Of a stretch of DNA of 64,000 nt, positions 1 through 10,900 are shown in pieces. Numbering within the stretch: the stretch's first letter is position 1; every line of letters starts with the position of its first letter. The stretch is from Hippopus hippopus (taxonomy: Eukaryota; Mollusca; Bivalvia; Cardiida; Cardiidae), in contig OX328104.1 in assembly GCA_946811185.2 (NCBI GenBank), positions 11,605,918-11,669,917 of the forward strand. Reading direction: 5' to 3'. The position numbers were made by a program, and so were the translations under genes. Under the pieces are notes generated by a model. That model made no database searches, was not told where the DNA came from, and worked only from the letters and a program-made list of their open reading frames with translations.

Positions 1-329
1 ATTTGTGCATGTGAAAATATTTTGACTAAGGAATAATTGCCATTTATGAGTAATTTCTTCTTTTGCTGCCAGAATGTTTTCAGAATTCAAGTGTTTGACT
101 GCACCATGAAAAAGAGTTAGAACTTTTGCAGGTGGTAATGTGTCAACTTGCAAACATGTCCACCATTTCAAATTTGTAATGAGATGGAGAAATGGTCAAA
201 CCTGTATACAGGGACCACCCAAAGGCTGTTAGAAAAGTGGTCTCTTACAGTAGATGGTCTTATAATGCAAGTTCAGTTTCAAACTATCAAATGTGGTCTA
301 TTATAGCAGTAGGTTGCTTAATTCTCGCT

Positions 330-464
330 GTCAGTGGGTTGAAAACATTGTTGGAAAAGGAGAAAATGCTGGTTACCAGCATTTTCTCTTTTTCCCGTAA
401 TGTTTTCACAAGCATTCTTCTTCAAGGTTGTTAAAACTCAGGATTCTTTGGTAATGGGTTAATC
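330..464 (+). mobile_element. Family A MITE, partial
   Basis: The hairpin GGAGAAAATGCTGGTTACCA with its inverted partner is present, and the right end reads GGTAATGGGTTAA. The left half is not recognisable. A second degraded hairpin is at about 575-625. Positions 1-774 hold nothing else I can support; they are intron of PIGO. Confidence 0.7.
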
Positions 465-774
465 TTTTCTCAAACAGCAAATGTTGTGTCTTCCAGACTG
501 AAAGAAGATGCCAAATAGCAATTTGAAATTGATACACTGCCTATACATGAGCTGCATTTCTCTGACATGGTGGAAAGCATTGTTTGAAAAGGAGAAAATG
601 CCAGTTACAGAGTTTTCTTCTTTTCTCACAAATTAACAAAGGCTATCTTTCTCAGGGTATTTAAAACTTGGGATTTTTTGGTAAAGTGTGTATACAGTCT
701 CTGAGACAAGTCACAACTGTACTGCATAGCCATCATAGAATTCTGAAACTCTCTCAGTTTATTCTTTTTTCCAG

Positions 775-1959
775 GTTTACCATACAGTGGAGGCTTTGCG
801 ACTTAATGCTAAGCAGATTAGTGGCTACCTAGACCTGTATACGCAAACATCGACTGATTTAAACAAACATAGAGTTTTTATGTTACAACAGCATCTCTAT
901 GCAACAGAACAGAGGTTACAAGACTTAGTGACAGAACTGTTTATCAGTAACTTTGCCGAAAATGCTCACCAGACTTTGCATGACTTAGAGAATCAATATC
1001 GTGTTTATATTGAACAAGTTCGAAATATGTGTCAAGAAGTTTGGGCCCAGTTTGACATGATGTCAATTACTCTTGGAACTTTGATGGTGCTAGTTACTAT
1101 ATTGGTGAATGTTTATGTGTTAGTGTTTGAAAGCACTGTGACAGAGGACAAAGGAATGGGGACTCTTGTGATTGTGTTGGCAGTATCAGGGGTGTTTTTA
1201 GGCTTCTGTGTTATACAGGCAGTATTTTTGGAGGGAAAAGCAGTCAACATTTTAGCTTATATTTTAGGGGTGTGCGACCTCATTGTGATAGTTATTATCA
1301 TCCTTATGGTACATTTCAATAAAGGCCAAAGAACAACAAAACAAAAACAAAACAGTGGTGTAATCTCAAATTTTTTCATGAACAATTTTACATTGGAACA
1401 CTTTTTTTCATATTTTTGTATATTTATATCGACATGTTGTTTTTTTACAAATAGTTTTGTAGTGAATGAAGACTCTGTTATGCTGTTTTTATTAGAAACA
1501 ATGATTTGGGTTTTCTGTATCAAATGTGTTCAAGGTCTACTCAGGGAGGGAAAAAGTGGAAAAGATTTTGTTAAAACCAAGTCAAAAGTCACAAAAAACT
1601 TTGATCTCATGAAATACTTTACACAACCAGTTGCCATAGTAATTCTACTATCATTCATATGTAATGTGTGTCTTAGAATTTCACGTAATTTTAGATCATG
1701 CCGAGAGGAACAAATTATGGAGGATAATTGCACTAACTCAATGTTTCTTTATCCGTTATCAAGTGTGGGATATACTGTGGAAGGAAACAAAAATATTCGA
1801 TACTTTTTCTGTGTGACATGTCTGATTCTTTGTGCATATTTATCAAGAAAATGGATGTCAACATATGGCAATTTGAATGGTGGAAACATGGCAGTATTGA
1901 GTGGGCGATATCTTATCCTGGTGACCGCTGTAATGACAGCTTTCCATTGGGCAGTACAA
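775..1959 (+). CDS. PIGO: PIGO exon a (395 codons)
   Basis: The acceptor is a pyrimidine run ending TTTTTTCCAG and the donor is GTACGT at 1960. The exon reads VYHTVEALRLNAKQ onward in one open frame and ends at a codon boundary. The first ~100 residues are a soluble region rich in Gln and Leu; from about residue 100 there are many hydrophobic membrane segments, interrupted by a charged loop (KGQRTTKQKQNSG) and the conserved-type NSFVVNED motif. This large exon corresponds to roughly residues 400-770 of vertebrate PIGO. An open frame starting at a GTG at 787 is only a by-product of exon continuity; there is no start codon here. Confidence 0.93.
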
Positions 1960-4900
1960 GTACGTTACAATTGATTGTTTATTATCATATTGACTTCAGT
2001 CTGTAGAATCCAAACCTTTCCAGCAGAGATAATGAGAGAACACACAGGCAACAATGGGGAGAAAGATTTGATTTTCATGTTAAAAGTTTTCTCTTAGGAG
2101 CCATAGGCTTATAAAGGTGTTACAATGCACCAAATTGAACTGTTAGTTTCTCATTTTAAATCCAGAATGAGATTATTAACTCTTTACCTAACAAAAAAAA
2201 ATTAAGAGTTGTCCAAATTGAAAGCACTGATTTTTGCAGACAACAATTTAGATGTGGTTTGAATTATGCTTGTTGGTGAAAGGGTAGAAAAAACATTGTG
2301 GGAAAAGGAGAAAATGCTGGCTCCCAGCATTTTCTCCCATTCCCACTGTTTTCAAAAGATTTCTGTATCAGGGTTGTTAAAACTGGGGATTGTGTGGTAA
2401 ATGGTTAAATTTATGGATCAAAATACTTTATATCATGCTTAAGGCCATACAGCACACTTGTTTTTTGTTCTCTTTGTTAGAGAAATGTTGATGTGTAAAT
2501 TATTTTGGAAGAATGCATGTACTAGGGTTTTCCTTGACCCCTTTGACCCCTGAAATCCGTAAGTTTGGACCCCCAAATTTTGAAAATGTTCATTCTAACT
2601 CATTTGAAATTTGGATATAGATTTTGTTATACATTTTACTTGATAACATATAATTCTGCAGAAAACTTTTTACATCCAGCAGCAAACCATGTTCAATAGT
2701 ATTTTTGCAAAATGAGAAAATTAATTAGCAAAATCTCCTTTGGTCACAATGTTTCTACATACCATTATCGATCAACCCTTTACCACACAATTGCGACTTT
2801 AAACGACCATTGGGAGTTAAGCTTTTAAAAACATTGTGGGAAAACAAGATAGTGCTGATAACCAACATCTTCTCCTTTTCCCATTGAGTTTTCTATCCTT
2901 TCAAAGAAAGATGCCATTATTTGAGCCACATTTAATTTGCTATTTGCAAATACCATTGAATTGGACCAGTCTGAAATTTGGTTGTGTGGTAAAGAATTTA
3001 ACTTCAATTCATGTAATTATCCATGATTTTTTCAAAAACTTCTTGAAAATTGTCTTCATCAGTCTTGTGTCAGATGGAAAACAGTGTTCTCTTATTTTCT
3101 ATCATTGTTTTATAGGGTCTTCCGGAGAGAGTATTGACGAAAGTACCTGTATGGCAGCAGGTCATATTACCCCAGGCTGTCTACATCATGGTCTGTGTAT
3201 CTTTGATAGCATTTGCTGTGTGGCCTTTGTTTATATATGTGTTGCCAAGGAAACAAGAAAAACTGTCAGTACCATTTACAGGGGAGAACTCAAATGTTAT
3301 TAAAAAAGTATACAACCATTTAAAGGTAATGAAGTACACATTACTTGAGCCTTGCTCTGGCAAAAGGGGCTTTAATCCTTTACCACATGACTAAATTGTA
3401 GACCAGTCCAAAATGAAAGCATTTGCAGACGACAAATTAAAGGTGGCCCAAATGACGAAATTTGTACTTGATAGGGCAGAAAACATTGTGGGAAAAGGAG
3501 AAAATGCTGGTTACCAGCATTTTCTCCTTTTCCCACAATGTTTTCAAAGGCGTCTTTCTCAGGGTCGTTAAAAGTCGGGATTGTGTGGTAAAGGGTTAAC
3601 CCTTTACCACACGAGCAAAATACAGACTTGTCCTTAAATTGAAAGCATTTTGCGGATGACAGTTTCAATATGGCTCAAATGGTAGAGTTTGTCTTTGATA
3701 GGATAAAAAACATTGTGGGAAAAGGAGAAAATGCTGGTCACCAGCATTTTCTCCTTTTTTCACAATGTTTTCAAAAGGCTCCTTTCTCAGGGTCGTTAAA
3801 AGTCGGGATTGTGTGGTAAAGGGTTAATCCATCAATCTTTTTGTTGCATCATTCTAACCAAGTCATCACATGATTGTGGATCCATAAAAATCCCTTTGGT
3901 CCTACAACTAACTGGATCATGAGGTAGAATGGTCCTTGGACATGCAGAAAATTTACTAATTTACTAATAAAAAGTTTTGACCCATGTCACCCTGTGCAAA
4001 TGCATTAAGACCCCTTTTCACAGAGCATGGCTCAATTTATTTTGACCCTTTTATGAAAAGCTTTGGGTGAAATAGGCCAAGTCTAGAATTTTGGTGTTTG
4101 TTAATTGTTTACCACACAACAAAAATGTAGATTTGTCCAATTTGAAATGCATTTGCAGACAAGATAAATGTGACTAAAAAATAGAAATTTGTCTTTGGAA
4201 GGGTAGAAAATGTTGTGGAAAAAGGAAAAAACACTGGTTACAAGCATTTTCTCCTTCACATACAATGTTTCTAAAAACCTTCTTTCCAAAAGTCATTAAA
4301 AGTCCAGATTGTGTGGTAAAGGGTTGACCATTTGCAAAGCAATTCAGATTTTAAAAAGGTGAAAGGTATTTAGCTTACGAGCATGTGTATAGGCACATTC
4401 CGTTCAGATTGTGACTTTGTTATTAGATGAGACAATTCTGTTGCCATTTTCAAAACTAATGAGACTTCCTTCACCATGATGCCTGTAGGATGAAGAGGAG
4501 TCAAACTTCGCAGTTATCACTTAGCCAGAATTTGCTGTCATAGCTTATTTTCATGTTCATGCCAAAAGTGTGTTCAGGATTTCTGCTTCATTACAAAATG
4601 TATCTATAAATTGTTGCAATAAGCATCCACTGGTATCGATAGCTTACTTCAGGATCAACTTCTGCTATTTTCTTCCAAAAGAATGAGTTATCTAGCTCTT
4701 ATTATGTCTAATTTTGCAAAATCTTTGCCACAATGCCAGAGAGGAAAAAAGTGTATACAACTTTCAAAAACATTTTCAGATGAACTGGAATGACCCTTCT
4801 GTCACACAGAATGGTGGAACAAGTTCTGGGGCCCCAGTTGTATATGGACTAGGGACAGTGTATAGTGCAGCTATAGTTTATCTGGGTAGGTATCTAACTC

Positions 4901-7900
4901 ATTAGCTGGAATGCTCACAAAGTATTCGTGTACCTGTACAGATGTATATTAGCCATGCTCTATGAAAAGGTGGCTTAATACATTTGCAAAAGGTATTGAT
5001 ACAGGTTATCATGCACACTTTGCGCAGGCTGACCTAGGTTGAAAATTTTTGTCATAGGTCAATTTTCTGCATTTCAAAGGACCATTCTAACTCATGTTTC
5101 AGTGGAGTGTTAAACAAAATGGATCTTGGTGATCCCTAATTATATGATGACTTGCCTGGTATAACACATCACAGGGATGCATTAAACCCCCTTTTGCCAG
5201 GGTAATGCTTATATGTAGATTCATGATCAGACACTTAGTACTCTGCTGCATATCTTGATCATCTTGGTCTTCCAAAGAAAGCCGACTTATTTGTCCCTGA
5301 CATTTTAACGTTTAACACTTTACCAAACAACCACATTGTTTTGCAGCATATTTTCCTCTTCTACCATTTCAAAGACAGGAGGTGGACCCTTTGAGGGTCA
5401 TCTTATTTTGACCTTTCTGTTATCCAATCAAATTTCAGTGTTGAAGAGTTTGAAAATGCCAGCAGACATTGGCAAAATACGCAGTCTTGATCTACACTGG
5501 CAAACATTCTGGTAAAATCTCATGCAAGAACACCCTCATTGCAATGTTTTAGTCTGTTTCTCTGATTAATCCTTTACCTCACAATCCCCAGTTTTAACAA
5601 CCCTGACAAAAAAGGCTTTTTAGAACACTATGGGAAAAGGAGAAAATGCTGGTAACTGGCATTTTCTCCTTTTCCCATGATGTTTTCTACCCATCCTAAA
5701 ACAAATTTCATCTTTTGAATAACATTTATTTTTGCCATCTGCAAATGCTTTCAATTTGGACAAGTCTAAAATTTTGTTGTTTGGTAAAGAGTTAAGAAAG
5801 TCCATTTGCTAAACCATACAATTTTTTCATTTTTCTGTAAGTGAAACTCTTCAGATAAAAGGTGCCTTTAGTCCTACTACTGGGACCATATGTAAAATAA
5901 TCAATGGCATCATATGTGAAGTAAAATCAAACACAGCCATCTGTACTATTGAAGGCATATTTCATTGGAGTGTCTGATTAAGGGTGGTTAAAACTTCGTT
6001 TTTTTTTTTTTTTTGTGTTTAATTGGCACCTTATGGGTAGATAAATGTTATCTTGTATTTTCAGGCATTGTTGTTTTACACGCTATTGCTCCTGTTACTG
6101 GGTGACAGGATAGCCCTGAGCTTGTTCACTGGTGCTCTATCTCTTACACTATTTCTGTGTCTGTCCATCTTTCTGGAGCTAACAGATTCTTTCCTTTATT
6201 GTTAGGCACTGTGGTTTACACCCTATTGTCCCTGTATCACCCTGAGCTTGTTCACTGGCGCTCTATCTCTTGTACTGTTTTTATGTCTGTCTGTCTGTCT
6301 GTCCTTCTTTCTGTAGCTAACAAATGCTTTCCTTTATTTTCAGACACTGTGGTTTACACCATATTGTCCCTATCACTGGGTGAGGGTATGGCCCCTCACC
6401 ATCCATCAGTGGTGGTCTTTCTCTTGTACTATTTCTATGTCTGTCTGTTTGTCTATCTATCTTTGTAGAGCTAACAACTGCTTTCTTTTATTTTCAGGCA
6501 CCATGGTTTACATTTCACAATCACTTTTACTTGGGGATGGTATAACCCATAGCTTGTTCATTTGGGCTCTATTTCTAGCACTAATTCTATGTCTTTGTGT
6601 CTGTCCATCTTTTTAGAGCTAATGGGTGCTTTCTTTTATTTTCAGGCACCGTGTTTTACATTCTGTCATCACTTTTACTGGGTGATGGTATGGCTCCAAG
6701 CTTGTTCACCGGTGCTCTATCTCTTGTCCTGTTTCTAGAGTTATTCTCTATAGCAGTAAGGCTGTGTAAAGACAGAGGTATGAATCTTGATTTAACCATT
6801 ACCACACAAACCCTGTTTTGACTAGGCCTGAAGAAAAAGCCTTTTGAAAACATTGTAGAAAATGGAGAAAATGCTGGTAACCAGCATTTTCTCCATTTCC
6901 CATCACGTTTTTTCTTTTTCCAAGACAAATCTATTCATTTGAGTTAATTTATTTTGTCGTCTGCAATTGTTTCCAATTTGGACAAGTCTAAATTTTGTTG
7001 TCTGGTGAAGAGTGAATACTTGAGCACCTGCAGATGTCTTCTATTTTGTCTTGCAGCAGAACCCTTTTCAAAGCACTGTGGTCAAAGGATTTGATTTCAA
7101 CAAAAACTCTTTCCATTTGCCAAAATGCTTACAGGTGTACTTTTTAGCTCGCCCTAGCAAAGTCAAAAAAGTTACTCAATCAATTTCCTATGGTAACCAT
7201 GATGGCTACTAGAGCTAATGGTAAGGAAAGACAACCCCAAAAATATTTAACTCTTTACCACACGACACATGTTTGACTTGTTCAAATTCAAAGCATGTGC
7301 AGTTGATAAATCAAAGGTGGCTCATATGATGAAACTTACTTTACTTGAGACTAAATAGAATACATTGTGGAAAAAGGAGAAAATCTTGATTACCAGCAAT
7401 TTTTTTTCTTACTCACCAAATGCTTTCAAATGCTTTCTCTCTCAGGGTTGTTAAAGCTTGGAGTTATGTGCTAAAGGGTTCAACAAGTCCTGCCTAACTC
7501 TTTACCAAACGCCAAAATTTTAGACTTGTCTAAATTGAAAGCTTTTGCAGACAACAAAATAAACATGACTCAAGAATGGAAACTTGACTTTGCAAGAGTA
7601 GAAAACATCATGGGAAAACAAGAAAATGCTGGTTACCAGCTTTTTCTCCTTTTCCCACTATGTTTTCAAAAGGCTTATTCCGCAGGGTGATTAAAAGTTG
7701 GCATTGTGTCCTAAAGGGATAACACAATACTTCTTATTTTCCTACTTTTCATGTCAAAGGTGCATCTAGAATTACTGCTGGGACTGTGCGTAAACAAAAG
7801 TCACTGGCTTCATATATGAGATACAATCAAACACAGGTGTCTGTACTAAGGGAGGCACATTTTATTGCAATACAGTGTTTGATTAGTATATTTTGGCTTT

Positions 7901-10900
7901 CATTTTCATTTTCTTTCACCATTATGGATTAATTAACCATTTGTCTAAGTTACTGTATACATGGATATATGCGCGTGTTGAAAAATTGCAAATTACCGAT
8001 TACAGACATTTTGCGTATGGAAATGTTTGCGAATTCAAGACACTTGTGATTTGTTGGTATTCTTGTAGTAAAATATGCGAACAGAAAAGTTTGTGAATTT
8101 TTAAAATTCGCGAAATCGCTTAAATTTCCACTTCGCAAAAATTTCCGCTTAAACAGTATGGGCACCATGAAGGTTCTAATACTATCACACCGTCTCGCAA
8201 AACTTGTCCATTTTCTTACCATACATGCACAAGAAGTGCTCAAAAAGAGATAGCTCTGTTGGACTGGTGATAATAAATATTAACACCAGAGTGATTAGAC
8301 TAAAATCCCAGCATGTTTATTCTGTTCACAGACCTCCTGCTTCCAGGCATTGTAACATTGTCACTGTTCACCAGCAATTATTTCTATGCTACTGGCCATC
8401 AAGCCACCATTCCTTCCATAAAATTTGATGCAGCCTTTGTAGGTGAGTGTTGTGCAATTGTTTTACTATTAAATCTTTACAGGATGACAAAATTTTGCAC
8501 TTGTCCAAATTGAAAGCATTTGCAAACGACAAATAAAATGTGACATATAAACTGACATTTGTGTTTGAAAATGTAGAAAACATTTTAGGAACAGGAGAAA
8601 AAGCTGGTTACCAGCATTTTCTGCTTTTCTCACAACATTTTTAAAAGCTTTTTTCATAGGGGTTGTTATAGCTTGGGTTTGTTTGGTAAAGACTTGAACC
8701 ATTACTGCTTTTATACCACTTTCCACACCCATTACTTTGACAGCTTGGAGAAATAATTGTGGAGAAAGGGAGAAATTGCTTGTAACAGGCAGTTGCTCTC
8801 TTTCTGACAGTATCTTCCATAGGCCTTCTTCTGCAGGGTTGTTGTGATGTAGGATTTAGTGGTGAAAGGTAACTTAAAAGACAGATATTCAGGTTGAAAT
8901 ATAGATGACCCCAATTAACTTTTATGAATTGACAAAAAATTTGCAGTCATCCAAATTAAAAGCATTTGCAGACGACAATCAAAATGAAGCTGAAATTTTA
9001 AGATTTGGCTGTACTAGGGAAGAAAAGATTGTGGGAAAAGGAGAAAATGCTGGTTACCATCATTTTCTCCTTTTCCTGCAATGTTTTCAAAAGCCAAAAA
9101 GGTCCCATATTTTTATGACCTTTAGGAAGAAGGCTTTGAAAAAAACCAGAGTAAATAGAGAAAGTGCTTTTACCTAGCATTTTCTCCTTTTCCCGCAACT
9201 ATTTTCCCCCAACTATTTCCACCTTTTCTAGGACAAATTCCATCATTTCAGTAACATTTATTTTGCCGTCTTACAGAAAATGGTTTCAATATGTCTGAAT
9301 TTTTTTCATATGGTAAAAAATTTGTAGAATAAGTATAAACTGGTTTTTTTTTTTATGTTCTGAAGACTTGTTGATAAATTTACCTTGAAGTGTAGATGAT
9401 CCTTAGTGATATTGAAACTAACTGATGAAAGATCAAGGTTACTCTGAGGTCACTTAAGATCAAGGTCACCTTGAGGTCATTTTTCAGTATTATTCAAGTC
9501 ATTATAGGTTTTAGCAAATCGCCTGTTGGTTTTAACAGGGAAAAGGCATAAATGTAAATATTTACTATAAAATTTTGACTACATCACAATACTTACTTTG
9601 ATTGCAGGTTTCCATGGTGATTGGAACAACTACATTGTACCTATTATTCTCATCAATCTGAACATGTTTGCTTCAGAAATAATCTTCACATTGATGTTGC
9701 CCCTACTCATACTATGGCCATGCACCAAAGGGTTATTTACAGGTAAACATTTTCCTTCAAAGTGAGTTTATTATATCTCAGCAAACAAATGCTTTTTTTT
9801 TCTGCGGAGTATTTGAAACAGCTTTTCCTTCAATCTGTTCCTCTGTTTTTCTCTGGGCATGCACATATGCTCAAACCCTATGGAGAAAGCTGTAGTTGGG
9901 AGCCAGTATTAGCGACAAAGCTATAAATTTGCAGTCTGATCTCTGATCTACACTGTCCACCGCTTTAATCTAGATTATGAATGAATTGTCTCTTGATCCT
10001 GTAGCGGAACTGTATTTGTGGCCACTGAGAAAATGAAATTTATTTATTCAGTAGTGAAAGAGCTAAGGCAGGTAAATCCTTTCAAGAAAACTGATTTGTC
10101 AAAGTTCCCTATATGCGTCAAAGTTCCCTGTATTTGTAAAAATGTCTTGTATTTGTCAACAGCTCTAGTATTTCCAAAAAGGACAGACACAGAACAGTTG
10201 TGGAGGGGAGATTATGTGATGTTTGAGAATGCTGACACATTTTCTAGTCTCCTGATGCGACAAACATTAGTGTTGTATTTGATAAATGGAATAAAGGTAT
10301 GTAGAAAAAAAGTTTCATTATGTTTAGTTCCACTGTGTATTTATTTTCCTTCTATCAGTGCAACTAAATTTTTTAAATCCCCCTGCTCTGAAAATGTTTG
10401 AAAAAAAAAAATGTGACATGAAGAACATTTACTAGCTGTAACAAGCAATAGCTCCTTTTCATGTGCTTTTCATGTCTTAGTTGATTCTAAGTATCAAGGA
10501 TTTTAAAAATGTAACGAGAAAAGGAGTAGAAATAAGTGCTGGTTATCAGCAATTTCGTTTTTTACCCCAATGCTTTACAAAGGCTGATAGACAAACCCCG
10601 TTATTTGAGCCACATTTAACTTGTTACCATACACTCACAGGTTTTAATGCCCCTGAGAAAACAGCTTTTTGAAAACAGTGTGGAAAAAGGAGAAAATGCT
10701 GGTAACAGCATTTTTACAACCAATTACCAGTATTTCAGCTAGATTTAATATGTCGTCTGCAAATGCTTTCACTTTGCACCAGTCTAAAATTTTGTTGTTT
10801 GGTGAAGAGTTATAAATTGTCCTCTGCAAATGCCCGCCTGTGTTGCTCAGTGGTTAGCATATCTGACTCGTGACCTGGTGGTTGTGAGTCTGATACCTGG

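Noticed and set aside
192..434. 80-residue open frame as upstream PIGO exon
   Set aside because: Its second half is a family A hairpin and the sequence does not resemble the PIGO catalytic domain.
6157..6821. A separate small hydrophobic protein gene
   Set aside because: The frames are decayed copies of PIGO exon d with acceptors between them.
10018..10162. 5' extension of PIGO exon g
   Set aside because: Although open in frame, it is low in similarity, and a good acceptor at 10162 gives the phase required by exon f.
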